This document shows, one piece after another, positions 10,707 through 22,485 of a stretch of DNA of 64,000 nucleotides (the stretch's first letter is position 1; every line of letters begins with the position of its first letter). Origin of the DNA: Dallia pectoralis (lineage: Eukaryota; Chordata; Actinopteri; Esociformes; Umbridae); assembly GCA_029465975.1 (NCBI GenBank), contig CM055756.1, forward strand, positions 1,959,101-2,023,100, given 5' to 3'. Both the position numbers and the translations under genes were made by a program. The notes beneath the pieces are model-generated. The model searched no databases. It had not been told where the DNA came from and saw only the letters and a program-made list of their open reading frames with translations.

Positions 10707-11879
10707 TACAATAAGATTTGTCCTTTTACAGTCTGTTGTAGACTCCACTATGCTCCAGCATTTCATTGTCTAATGGTCTACTAGCACATTGTCTCCGTCT
10801 ACGCAAACCGCCATCGTGGGATATAGGTTCAATAAGGTGTATTACAGCATACCATCTGTTCAGCATGTTCATTTTTAAGCTTTCCCTGTCAAGCAATCCA
10901 ACCACCGTGCGCTCAGTTACCTGTCCTCTTCTATTCGGAGGATCAGTAAGAACGTGTGCCAGCCAAATTACCTGTCGGCTTCTCCATTTCCTGCTGACTG
11001 CCGACCTTTCCCAGGGCCAAACCCAGTCACACCGCCCTATTGTTTTATTGAGCATGAACAAATAAGAGGTCCATTCTCCTGACCTTTCATTCCCATGGAT
11101 GCTAGCTGGGCTTGAGTAACCTTATCCTGACAAAAACAGGCCTTTTTTCACTCCCCTCAGTGTGAGGTTTGGTCACTCCTGGCCTGTCTGTGGCCTAGAC
11201 AGCTGCTGGGCCTGTTTACTGCTGCGGCTGCCTCAGGGGGGAGCATTCTTCATACCTGTTCAATGTCAGCACATTCAGACCCTCATTGTGCCCGGCCTCT
11301 GCAATGGGAGCACATAACATTATCCTGAGCACTTCATAAAACCAGTGATCCCCTTCTGGGAACGTTTTGGCATCGAGGAGCAGGACATAGTTGCTCTTTG
11401 GTTACATTTAGGTATATATTGGAAACTTAGAGGAGCAGGCTGCTGGGAAGTGAGGTGTGCTGAGGTGTCAGTTATCTCTAAATGTTGTGCTTTTTTGTAT
11501 CCTTCTCCTTGGAAAGGGCATCAATAGCTACTATGGCTTAATGTCTGACCGAATAACACACCCTCACTCTCCAATAACCAAATGGTCATGCAGACACCAG
11601 ACTCCAAATATGTTGGCCTTCACAAACAAACGTTGGTATTTATGATTGTGTAATACCTATTTATAACCAGAAAGTTCATAACAACTTTTCCAGTGATGAA
11701 TTGAATAATAAAAACATATTTTCCCTGTTATTCTCATGTTAATGTTATTTTCCATCGATAGCTGGACTGGTATTGATTCAGTTATTTTAATTGTAAACTG
11801 CGAAAGTGTTAATCTGTACATATCTGGCACATATATATTGGTAAAATTGAAAGTCACAATTGGTTAAATTTTACAAAGG
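10707..11879. other. Intergenic DNA, no gene recognised
   Basis: Mirror open frames at 10726-11065 are on opposite strands of the same DNA with no homology recognised. Nothing else is supported. Confidence 0.4.
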
Positions 11880-12430
11880 CCCTTAGCATTTCCTCAGTTG
11901 CAAAGACAATCTAAACCTCAGACTGGCCAATAAAACAGATTATGATGTACAAGAAAACACAGACGGAGGAAGAACTCTGCATAGAAGGCCAGCATCACCT
12001 CTTGACTTTGAGACGGGTTTTGCAGGTACTATTTAATGAAGCTGCCAGTTGAGGACCTGTGAGGCGTCTGTTTCTCAAACTAGACATCTACTAAAAACTC
12101 TTAAAATGTATTTGTCCTCTTGCTTAGTTGTGCACCGAGGCCTCCTACAACTGGTTCTCTTCTGGCTAGAGCCAGTTTGTTTATGTGAAGGGAGTAGTAC
12201 ACATAGTTGTACAATAACTTCTGTTTCAATTTCTTACATGGACAAATATGAACTGACCAGTTTTAGACGATGATTCTTTTTTTTTAGCTATTTTGAACCT
12301 GTAATCAAACCCACAAATGTTGATGCTCCGCATATTATTACAAAGGAACGTTTTATGACACCATGCATAGCAATTCTGGATGCAGAAAACTATTGATGTA
12401 CAGGAACTTGTATTCACCATTTCTATGAGC
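11880..12430 (-). pseudogene. Decayed Tc1-like transposon fragment, reverse orientation
   Basis: The + strand text (CTCAGACTGGCCAATAAAA … GAACTCTGCATAGAAGGCCA … AATGAAGCTGCCAGTTGAGG … GAGGCGTCTGTTTCTCAAAC … GGTTCTC … GAGCCAGTTTG … AATCAAACCCACAAATG) follows the inverse of a Tc1-like transposase gene that is widespread in teleosts. Many frameshifts and stops make it inactive. A second copy of the same family lies at 47214-48166. Confidence 0.8.
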
Positions 12431-12843
12431 TGAGTTAAGGGTCAAATATTGAAGGTACCTTTCGGGTGCCTAGATTGTTGCCATTGCGTAAACTTTTTCT
12501 TCAAACCAGGAAAACCCCTCAAACCAACAGTTATGTTATCAGTGGTTTTGGTTAACCTGCCACAGCTTCCTCATCCTGCAAGCTAACATTTCAAAGCTAC
12601 ATAGATGTCAGTCTGGTAATGATGAGTTAAGTTTAACTGGGCCAATCAGTGCATTTTCATCAATTAAGGCTTTTTCTGAGGAGCTGATTGTTGATACTGC
12701 AATAGCATAAGTATATCTGCACTGGAGGAGACGGTTAAAGTAAGTTACTGAATTATGGCATTTTTGGAACAAGGTCAAGTGCATTGTGGGCTTGATAAGT
12801 TGTAGGTCAATTCAGTCACATACAAAAAACATTTCCGCACAGC
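12431..12843. other. Intergenic DNA, nothing recognised
   Basis: AT-rich sequence between the Tc1 remnant and the solo LTR, with no coding or repeat signal that I recognise. Confidence 0.4.
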
Positions 12844-12848
12844 CATTG

Positions 12849-13282
12849 TGTCAGTGTTGTAGGTGGCGGAAGGATGGAGCCAGACAACTCACGGAACAGT
12901 ACTCTTAGTGTCCTTTTAATATAGTACGGACAACCCATAGTACTTAATTAAAGCCCCCAGGCAACGTAGAGGGTGCGACGCAGCGCACAAACTGCTACAA
13001 AACTCCTCACACGGAGTTATAATATAGAAGAGCCGAGCTCACACAGAGACCCGGCTGCACAGTAAAACACGTAACGTATAACAATTCCACACAAAGACAA
13101 CCAATACAAAGGGAGCTTATATACACCTCTAATGAGGTAATGGACACCAGGTGAGTGATGACGAGACTGAACAAGGTGTGCAGGGAGGGCGGAGATTCGG
13201 TGATGACTAATAGGCCGGGGAGGACGACCGCCGAATACCGCCCGCAGGTGGAGCTGCCGCTTCTCCAGTAGGAGTCATGACA
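12849..13282 (-). mobile_element. Solo LTR, gypsy-type, TSD CATTG, perfect TGTCA/TGACA ends
   Basis: The ends are TGTCAGTG at the left and CATGACA at the right, giving 5-bp inverted termini. CATTG flanks both sides (12844-12848 and 13283-13287). Read on the - strand it begins TGTCATGACTCCTACTGGAG and contains CACCTGGTGTCCATTACCTC followed by GTATATAAGC, a plausible LTR promoter. There is no internal coding region, so it is a solo LTR. Confidence 0.92.
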
Positions 13283-13287
13283 CATTG

Positions 13288-16200
13288 GAAACGCTCCATG
13301 CCCAAACGGTTTGAATCCCAGACTGACAAGACCAATATGCACGTAGCGTTTAAATATAATCTTGCGGGATCAGACGGCTGTGCGAGGCACGGTTTTTCTA
13401 GCTGCCGGATAAATTCGGAACTTCATGTCTACGGCTCAACCAGCTGTTGAGGTAGGAAATTAGTAGTCATGGAAACGCTTTTTCAACACTTCCAGAAATG
13501 ACCTTATGCTGTCTGCTGTCAACTCAGTCTCACACAGAGATTACCGTCTCCGGATTTAGACGTGGCCTCCCTATTCTGGCCCGGGCCACGCGGCTCGTAA
13601 CTGGACCCGGGTGGCCCTGAGCATCTCTCACCGGGACTAGAAGGACAGATAGGATCCACACTCAGATCCAGACCCAAAGTGTTTACTGGTCTGTAATTCT
13701 CAGTGTCAATCTGCTCGCTATCTCTTCGCGGATCATCACACCGAGCCAACAGGGAACACTGTTATTTTTATTATTATTAATGTGTTATTATAGCTGCCAC
13801 CCTGTGAGCAGTACATGCAACCTGTCAGACAACTTGATGTATTTTTGCAGACACCTCATTCCCTAGGCTTGTGTTGGCCAGGTCTGGCCCTCAAGTACTC
13901 CTAACATCCCACAAACTTGTATTAAAAAATGTGCTATTGTGTTATCCCTAATGACCAGAATATGTATAGCAGGTATTATACATTCCAAACACGATATCCT
14001 TATTTCATAGATGTTAGAAGATATGCTATTAAACAACTATTTTACTCATCAATAGAACATGGGCTTTTGCCAAATTACTAATACTTAATTGAGCCCATTG
14101 GAAATTCATGATATTTGCGGTCTGGTATTCCCACCAGCATTGCTCACCATGGTTAATGTAATTGAATTTCGGGTCAGATACATACAGTCGTAACCTGGCG
14201 GATTTGAAACGTTGGCATTACATGTCTATCCTTGAACTCCCCGTTGCTAGTAAGGTGCCTGGCAATGTTGATGTTCTTTGAGTCTCTTGCTCAACTTGTA
14301 AAGAACACGCTGCTTTGGCAATCAAACTCAAGACACAGCTGCAATGGGAAAACACTATGACAATTACACACCACAATGATTTAAACATTGAAATGATTTG
14401 GTATTTAGGCAGTGTGTAATGTGTATAGCCCGCTGCGTTACTTTAAGGCCTGTGTCTTTGTATAGCACACTGAATGGAGGTTGGTTGGACCACGACAGTT
14501 GAATGAGCACTCCGTCTGGCATGTTTCCAAGGGTGATGCAATAAGACAACGAACGCCCGACTCTCAACTACCGATGACCTGCTCCATTTTGGTTGTGTCG
14601 GGGCTCTGGGAAAACGTAGCACCAAAGTTCAGCCGCTTCTCACCACACTTCCTTATAAGAAACTGGGAACCCTGATAGTAAGTGTAGGGATATTCTTTCC
14701 AGAGCCTCAAACGTTCAATTGCTCTCACCCTAATGTGACTTTCGCCAGGTCACCTGCACAAAATGGCCAGCTGAGCTGGGTTGACATAGCGGAGGCTAAT
14801 TAAGGGTCAGGCACAAATAAAAAGCATTGGACACTTGGAACGGATCATGATCAATTGCAAAGGTTGCCTACACAATTAGCTAACGGGTGGAGTAAATGGA
14901 TTTGTGTGTTTATATATACGAAACTGAAAACCTAAGCCTCCTAATATATTTTAAAGTATTTCCATAGACAGTATAGTTTTGCAAAACCATTTAATGTCAA
15001 CTGCTGTTATGCTGCCAACATACCATGAAATGATGTAACGTAACTTTTTAACTGTTTAAGCAAATGGATCCTTCCAGTGAATTCCGGCGAGACGACTGAA
15101 ATGTAGGGTGAACATAACATTACAATAGTCAGTATTGCATTTTAATCCAGGCCTGATAGCAAGATGAATTCTCAAAGAGGTTTCTCGTCAAGCATTAAAG
15201 TTGTCCCATGGGACCTTAAATGTCTCTCATACCAGCCTTGGTAAGAGAGACCCACTGGGATGGTATTTTTCTTTGGCCAAGGAGCCGCTCCTGTGAAATG
15301 CCCATGTCCATAGCCTTTACAATCTGGCTTGAACCAGCTTGGCCACTCTTATAGGGTTCAGTCTCCCTGCTGAGAACAGCTGGTGTGCTGGCTGACACTG
15401 TTCACACGTACGACTTTCAACTCACAAAATAATATGAAACAAAAACGCAGCTATGACCACGGTACCATTCAACTGTTCTACATTTCCAAAAAATACGCTT
15501 CAGTACAATTCAAGTTGATGGGGCAGTTGAACCAGCGACCTTCGAGCACACAAGCAACTGCTAATATCACTTATATACCCATAATTCATTTGGCTGGCCT
15601 AAAAAAAATGTGAACGCCAAGTTATATTCTTTGCACAGTTACTACTGTTAGCCTTTGTCGGGCAGCAGAGTCCACAAGAAGGCATTGAAACTTATGTCAG
15701 GATAAATAATTTTATATACTTTGTCATGACAATTTGATCAAACGGAAGTGTTCTGATCAGGTTTTATTTTCAGAATTGGAAAGAGTTTTACTGCCATGTA
15801 AGTTTCACAACAAACAAGGAATGTGTTCTGTTCTGGGGCATTACAAGTGACATCATTGAGCATATACATTTCCCCATATTGATGCTTTTAATCCTGCCTG
15901 CCTACTTGATTGCAATGCATGTGACTCTCACACGATGATGACCACCGTGACCCAAGTGCTGTAACTTGTGAAAATCCAAAAAAGGCCACCTGCACTGCAC
16001 CCAGGAGCCCAAAAAAACATGCGTCACCACCATGCGAGCCTCTCATTTAACTCATGGGTTGGTGACAGCTTGCTCCACAGCTCAATTTTGACATGGATGT
16101 TTTGATGTCGATGAGGTATTACATTTGGGGCAAGCTACATCGAGATCACACTGTGGTTGTGCTGTGGTGAACCCCTTAACTTCTGTTGGTCATTGTGTTT

Positions 16201-16336
16201 TACGGGGCTACGGTTGGAGGCAGTGTCAAGGGGCATGTGACTGCGTGGTGGGAAGGGCCAAATGAAGCCCTCTCAGCTCCAGGCAAAAGACACTTGATAC
16301 GAGGTATGACGGGAACCAAAATAGCCTCGCCGAGTG
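13288..16336. other. Intergenic DNA upstream of ppp1r27, no gene recognised
   Basis: A GC-richer patch lies at about 13510-13750 (CCCGGGCCACGCGGCTCG), but it holds only a short open frame with no known motif. A LINE-tail-like repeat (GTTTTACTGCCATGTAAG … AAGGAATGTGTTCTG) lies near 15785-15835. No exon or RNA gene was found. Confidence 0.4.
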
Positions 16337-16342
16337 TATATA
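16337..16342 (+). promoter_or_regulatory. ppp1r27: TATA-like box of ppp1r27
   Basis: GTGTATATAGGGAAC lies about 375 bp upstream of the ppp1r27 start codon, a spacing compatible with one uninterrupted 5' UTR. A TATA promoter would suit a tissue-restricted (muscle) gene, but the transcription start is inferred. Confidence 0.45.
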
Positions 16343-16713
16343 GGGAACCTCTCGCTCCTGCTTCATCAGACTACCAGCCTGTACCAAGCCTGAGGAGACT
16401 GTATACTGACATATCAAAAAAGAGACACAATAACTCCTGAAAACCAGAACCAGAAGGGGGAAAAGACTTGCAAAGAGCATGTTCCGCAAGTGAGACGGCG
16501 CTGGGAAAGTGTGGATTCTGTGCAAAGAGTAGACGTCCTACTTTAATTGGAACCTCTAGGATCTGAATGAAGTGAGGAAAGTCAAGGACAATTTGCGTGA
16601 TAAGGGCAAAGGACTTAGGAATTCATTTTTCCCCCAGCTAGTTTTCTTGGATTTTCCCACCCTTCCTCCTGCGCTGAGAGCACAGGGGAGGAAGAACCCT
16701 GTCGACTGCAGGG

Positions 16714-18253
16714 ATGAAATACAGCTACCAGCTACCAGTGTCGTCGTACACCTCGCGATTGAGTCAATGCACTCCAGCGACATACACGCCAACACACTAC
16801 ACCCCTAGCATTTACACACCAACACACTACACATCAACCAATTACACGCCAACACACTACACATCAACCAAGTACACACCAGCACACTATGTGTCAGCCA
16901 AATACACCCTGACCCAAAACACATCAACTAAATACACACCCAGCTCATATAGCCCAAGTCACTACACCCCAACACATCACATCGCCTCCCTTTACACAAC
17001 CCCGTCCAAAACCAGTCCAACTTACACACCTTCGCACAGCAAGGGATCTCGGTACAGTGCCGCCACACGCTGCACAGCTCGAGCACCCGCTCAGCAGAAC
17101 TCCGCGCCTCTGCCGCTAAAGCCCGTCCGCGCCGTACACTTCTCCAACGACATTATCTTCCAGGACATCGTCCGACATGGAGACATGGAGCAGATTGGAC
17201 GCTTCATAAGAGCGAGGAAAGTACGCCTGGATACGTTCTTTCCTTCTGGTGAGTGAGTGCAAGTGGTGAGAGGGTGTCTGAGGTTACTAGGGTCTGTCTG
17301 AGTGAAAATGGCATCACTAAGATTAGCCATTTTAAGTGAGAAATTACTTTTTCGGCAATATCCCCCCCAAAAAATATTTTTGTATTTAGATTCTTCGGCG
17401 ATAAATGCAGGTGCTGACCAGCTGAATGTTGTGTTATATAACATGTGATATTATTATTATAATTTTTTACTGTACCAATTGCATTGGAAAATGGTTTAAA
17501 ATAGGACTAAGGCATTACGTGGTTTGTGGTGTGTTGCCAACAGACCACAGCAAAGTGCTGTGTCTAGACACTCTGCAATGCATCACGCCAACGATTTTCT
17601 ACATTTGTGATGTTCTGTTTGATCTGCACGTTTGTGATGTTCTGTTCGACCTGCACGTTTGTGAAGCAAAGAGCAAGGGTTGAAGAGACAGCGGGGCAGT
17701 GTGGGGTTGAAAGTACAGCCGGGCCCTCCTCTGATGAAGCCCATGTACCTCTCTCTGTGTGCAGGTATGGCAGCGCTCCATGAGGCCGTCCTCACAGGGA
17801 ACCTGGAGTGTGTGAAGCTGCTGGTGAGATACGGAGCTGATGTCCACCAGAGGGATGAGGACGGTTGGACCCCGCTACACATGGCCTGCAGTGACGGCTT
17901 CCCAGAAATCGCCAGGTCAGCCTTCTGTTGGTGAATACATTGAATACGAACTCACAAAACAGAATATTTGAGAGATAACATTCCTGACAAAAAAAGTTTT
18001 GGTTTAATAGCTTCACATGCTGGTAAGCTGTTTGAACCAGTCATAAAACATTACATAACCAGTGTAAATATAGACAATAAAGCTGATGAGTGGATGTGAC
18101 TCGCATTGAACTTCACTATTTTGTCCCTTTAGCTACCTGCTCTCTCTGGGTGCCAGCGCTGACACAGAGAATGCAAATGGAGAGAAGCCAGCAGACCTTA
18201 TTGATCCAGAATGTATAGAGCTGGTCAAGCTATTTCCAACGGGTTGTGTTTAA
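16714..18253 (+). CDS. ppp1r27: Protein phosphatase 1 regulatory subunit 27 (dysferlin-interacting protein 1)
   Basis: Three coding exons, 16714-17248, 17765-17915 and 18133-18253, join in phase with GT-AG introns to give 268 residues. Residues 139-143 (RAVHF) form the R/K-V-x-F docking motif for the PP1 catalytic subunit. After it comes FSNDIIFQDIVRHGDMEQIG, then two ankyrin repeats (about residues 178-245, with AALHEAVLTGNLECVKLLV and DGWTPLHMACSDGFPEIA). The known mammalian protein inhibits PP1 and binds dysferlin in muscle. Mammalian PPP1R27 is about 154 residues; the surplus here is a ~130-residue N-terminal low-complexity tract of Y-T-P/H-Y-T-S repeats. The start was chosen at the first in-frame ATG after the upstream stop; a start nearer the docking motif cannot be excluded because no ATG lies between. 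The next gene downstream is mcrip1 on the same strand, as in mammals. Confidence 0.93.
16765..17040 (+). repeat. In-frame 15-30 bp repeats coding the Tyr/Thr/Pro-rich N terminus of ppp1r27
   Basis: ACACCAACACACTACAC-type phrases repeat imperfectly and are all in frame, coding YTPTHYTST-like peptides. Copies have diverged at synonymous and replacement sites, so this is an older coding minisatellite and not a recent expansion. Confidence 0.8.
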
Positions 18254-19050
18254 CCTACTGGCCACTGACAGCACGAGAAATAACGGAGCTTGGTGTGGAC
18301 ACATGGACAGACAGCTCTGGTCTTGACACTGGAATGGAAAAACCCAGCCAGAGAAATGTTGAAAGACTGCAGGGACCAGGCCATTTTTCCTACTACAGAG
18401 AACTTGTACTCATTTTATAATAGTGACGCAGGCTGCTTTTTGGAATGGTTTTCAAAATAATCGGACTAAGCTTTGCTTTTTTCTTTTGCATATAATATAT
18501 GTACTTTTTTGATGCTTGTCCTACCATGCAAATCAGTTTTGACTTTTTAGTTGTCCCAGGTTCTTAGGCTGGTCAAACCCCTAACTCAGCAGCATTTTGT
18601 TTTCCAGAGAATGGGTCAATCTTAATGTAGATTATTCAACAAGAAAATGGCCCCATTACACTTTCCAAAACTAAAGATAATAATAAGAATACTAACAATA
18701 ACAATGATGGAGAAAAGACAATTTTAATTCAATGCGTCCAAAGTACAGTCCGTACTTTAGACTGAATTTGGCATTGAATTTGTTTGTATGTTTATGCAAT
18801 GAAAAGTTGTGCGTAACCTCTCTGCTGGGCAGAGAAAGGGGCTGAACAACTAAAGATATCAAAAATTACATTTGATTTGGTAGGACTGAAATCATTCAAA
18901 AATAGCTAGCATGCCACAAAGCACTGGTGCTGCTGTATTGCCATGTTTCCAAACATGCTTTGCTGTTGTTGTTTTTATGAAATGGTTAACAGCGTTGCTA
19001 AGTGTAAGTGGGAATCTGCTGCTTACCGGTAATCTAATGACTGTCACCAA

Positions 19051-19056
19051 ATTAAA
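19051..19056 (+). terminator. ppp1r27: Candidate polyadenylation signal of ppp1r27 (ATTAAA)
   Basis: ATTAAA lies about 800 bp after the stop codon and is followed by a T-rich stretch. Further A/T-rich alternatives occur around 19090. The 3' UTR end is inferred only. Confidence 0.35.
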
Positions 19057-19677
19057 GTCTTATTTGTATTTTTTTAAGTAAATATTTTCATAAATAAATA
19101 TTTTTTTTAAATATTGCTGAAATATCCATGCATTTTGGAATTCATTTCTGTTGATCTCACTGAAAATGTATATGGTTTCATTACTTCTAGTAGGGCTTTA
19201 ATCCTAGTCAAAGCAAACCCACAGCAAACCCTGGAGTCCAGCAGAGGGCAGTCTAAAAAAATGTTTTCATCCCTATTTAGACCATGTGTGTGTTGAAATA
19301 TATTATACTGATAGAGTGAGCAGTGAAAAAAAAGCAGAACAGATGTTTTTTGAGATTGTCCATGTCTGCAAAAAGTAGACAAATTAACTTTGCCTGAGGT
19401 GTGCTCAATCAATCAATCAAAAAATGTTTTGCATTTTTACAACAACAGACGTCACAAATAGCTATTACAAACACACAGCCTGAAACCCGACGAAGTATGC
19501 ATCAATAAGTTAATACACAGCAGCTATTTAGGAAGAAGCAGACAGAAGAGAGAAACTAGGCTTTGAGGGGTGGCATGACCAGACATGATCAGTCGGACAG
19601 GGGCAAACGGAGGTGGTGAAGGTTAGGCAGAGTGGAAGGCGGAACCGTCAGGTATTGTCCGCTCCGTGGCCTGCAAC

Positions 19678-21553
19678 CAGAGCTGTGCTCGAGACCACCT
19701 AAAGCGAGACCGAGACGAGACCGAGACCGAAGGGGGCCGAGACCGAGACGAGACCAAGACCGAAGGGGGCCGAGACCGAGACGAGACCGAGACCGAAGGT
19801 GGCCGAGACCGAGACGAGACCGATACCAAAGGGGGCCGAGACCGAGACCAGTCATATCAACACTAAATAATATGACATGTTTTTGGTCCAATGACCAATG
19901 TAAAAAAAAAACACTTGACCAACAGCATCAGATCATCTACTGTGTTGTCATCCTGAATTAAATGAATTTTATTAAAAGAGTATGTAGGCCTATTTATTGT
20001 CTTATGTAAACATAAAATACGAAAATAAAACCATGATTTTAAAATGCACAGGCTAAAATTTCAAAAAATCGAATAAATGAAAATCCATCAAACTGTAGGT
20101 CCTATGTTGATGTAGTAAATGCTAACACATTTTAGATCACAAGCGACTTGCAATCAAATGATTTGCGCATGATTGGCCGATAAACAAATCTATTTATAAT
20201 TATTTATCTGTCCACAGGCACGCAGCTTCAGTTGTTTGTCTGCTTGAGCAGGACACGCAAACGAACCGGTTGCACTGCGCACAGTGTTCATTATTGTTAC
20301 GAGTGCACATGAGACAGCAGCAAACTAACCCGGTTGAACTGCGCACAGTGTTCATATAGATCAGACCAAAACCCTTCCAGTTTAATAAAGATCGGACCAA
20401 AACGGGTTCAGTTTCATATAGATCGGACCATAACTGTTCCAGTTTTATGCTCTTTCTGCCGTATGCCCCCGGACTTATGTATGTCCCACGTCCTTCTGTG
20501 TGCATGAGGAATTTCATTTATCGCCCATTTGTAGTTAGCCTATTAATAATTATTGTTTATATTCGTTTAATTTCGATACAAAACAATATTTTGTTGAAGT
20601 CTCTTGTAGGCTATATGAATACACTGTGGTTCATTCGTTATTAATTATTGAGTGCAATAGGCGCATGACACATGAATGGGGCTGTATGTATTTGGCGGAA
20701 TTCGTTCTGTTTATTTAGTGAAACATATTTCTTTATAAACGTACCTCTTTTTTTTGTAGTTCAACCAAGCCAATCAGACTATTGTCTATATGTATTCTCG
20801 TAGTATTTGTCTGTGTATCGCCCATTCAACCATTGCTATATAGGCTCAGTGAAGTGTGATCGGTGTCTGGGTACCGCAATTAGGGTACCAACGCCCAGCG
20901 GCGTGGGATTTTGGCGACAGGAAGGCAGTTTAGGTATCAAAAACATGTAAATAGTAGTTTTATATATTGTTCGGTTTGTGATTTTGCAATTCTGAAAACG
21001 GGACATGGTAAAATGCACGTATCTAGGAAAAGTCATGATGGACGAGGCTGTAGCTTTTCAACATGATATATGTATTTTAATTACTAACCGCTGTGTGTTT
21101 TCGGACAAATTATTTATTTGTGCTCAATGTACTGAATATAGGCAAAACGAATATATTGGCTGATTGTGCAGACATGATCGAGCATATGTTTAAGATTGAA
21201 GTATTTACGTGAATGGGTGCACGCTCTAGCGACGCTGGGGGTGGGCTTTTCTTCAAAAGTAGATAGCCATTGGCGGGATAAGCCACATCAGAAAAAAACA
21301 GTCTGACTCTGGACGAAATACAGCCAATGGAAATACAGCCTCTACATGTCATACTTAAATATTTTTCTAGAAAAATTGTGGGCGATAATTTCTACGCTGG
21401 TCTCGGCTGGTCTCGGAAGAATTTACGAGTCCTTACTGTCCGAGACCGAGTCGAGACCGAGTCCAAATGTAACCGAGACGAGACCGAGACCTTAAAAAAG
21501 TGGTCTCGAGACCGGTCTCGAGACCGAGACCGGTCTCGAGTACTACAGCTCTG
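19678..21553. mobile_element. hAT-like element with GAGACC-repeat ends, TSD CCTGCAAC
   Basis: The left end CAGAGCTGTGCTCGAGACC and the right end GGTCTCGAGTACTACAGCTC plus TG are inverted copies. An 8-bp target duplication CCTGCAAC lies at 19670-19677 and 21554-21561, exactly as expected for hAT. Both termini carry arrays of GAGACCGAGAC (left) and their inverse mixed with GGTCTCGAGACC palindromes (right). The 1.5-kb interior has no transposase frame, so the element is non-autonomous. Confidence 0.92.
19688..19856 (+). repeat. GAGACC-rich minisatellite (~33-bp higher unit)
   Basis: GAGACCGAGACGAGACC followed by GAGACCGAAGGGGGCC repeats about five times inside the left end of the hAT element. 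It codes open frames on both strands that are compositional artefacts. Confidence 0.9.
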
Positions 21554-21841
21554 CCTGCAACACAACCAGGATGTCCTTAGGAACGGTCAGCTATACGTCC
21601 TTAGGGGTGTGGTCCATGGGCACATGCCCTCTTTAGTGTAAACGGGAAGAGTTAGACTCCCTAGTTCCCTACTCCCCCGGCACACATTTATGGCAGCGTC
21701 AAATCCAAGGGCTATGACTAAGACGGGGGTCCAGTCAAACTGTGGCCCAAAACGGGTTAAACCCTAGACAGGGCCCAACAAAGCGGAAATCTATTTACTC
21801 ACTTTGCCGAGCATCAACCAAGGGACAACAAACAACCGCAG

Positions 21842-22485
21842 GGGGCGGCAATGTGGCCTAGTGGTTAGGGAATAGGGTCTGGAAGGTCCCTGGTTCTAAT
21901 CATTCAACCTTCAAGGTGAATAATCTTGAGCAAGACGGTTAACCCTAAAATGCTCCCCGGGCGCCGTTGACGTGGAAGTCAAATCAGGTAACTGATTAGG
22001 GCTGCCCCCTGCACCTCAGGTAACTGATTATGGCTGCCCCCTGCACCTCAGGTAACTGATTAGAGCTGCCCGCTGCACCTCAGGTAACTGATTAGGGCTG
22101 CCCCCTGTACCTCAGGTAACTGATTAGGGCTGCCCCCTGCACCTCAGGTAACTGATTAGGGCCGCCCCCTGTACCTCAGGTAACTGATTAGGGCCGCCCC
22201 CTGTACCTCAGGTAACTGATTAGGGCCGCCCCCTGTACCTCAGGTAACTGATTAGGGCTGCCCCCTGTACCTCAGGTAACTGATTAGGGCTGCCCCCAGT
22301 ACCTCAGGTAACTGATTAGGGCTGCCCCCAGTACCTCAGGTAACTGATTAGGGCTGCCCCCTGTACCTCATGTAACTGATTAGGGCTTCCCCCTGTACCT
22401 CAGGTATTAGGGCTGCCCCCTGCACCTCAGGGTTTGGTAAAATGCAGAGGACACATTTTAGTGTTCATTTGGTATATTCCTTTTC
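21842..22485 (+). mobile_element. tRNA-derived SINE carrying an internal minisatellite
   Basis: A pol III A box TGGCCTAGTGG (21854-21864) and B box GGTTCTAATCA (21892-21902) lie in a tRNA-like head. They are followed by the SINE body (TTGAGCAAGACGGTTAACCC … GGGCGCCG) and tail (AAAATGCAGAGGACACATTT). Between body and tail a 32-bp unit is amplified about 14-fold (21983-22430), so a ~200-bp SINE has grown to ~640 bp. Confidence 0.85.
21983..22430 (+). repeat. 32-bp minisatellite within the SINE
   Basis: The unit CAGGTAACTGATTAGGGCTG plus CCCCCTGCACCT repeats about 14 times with TGC/TGT/AGT and GCTG/GCCG variants. The phrase GCTGCCCCCTGCACCT is normally present once in this SINE type, so the array arose by tandem duplication inside it. 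Confidence 0.93.

Larger units (their letters stand above)
19402..21700. repeat. Old dispersed repeat split by a hAT insertion
   Basis: The left part (TTTTACAACAACAGACGTCA … ACAGCCTGAAACCCG … AACTAGGCTTTGAGGGGTGG) resembles a repeat that I associate with salmonid and pike genomes. The matching right part begins after the hAT element at 21562. Family naming is from memory and should be tested by search. Confidence 0.4.
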
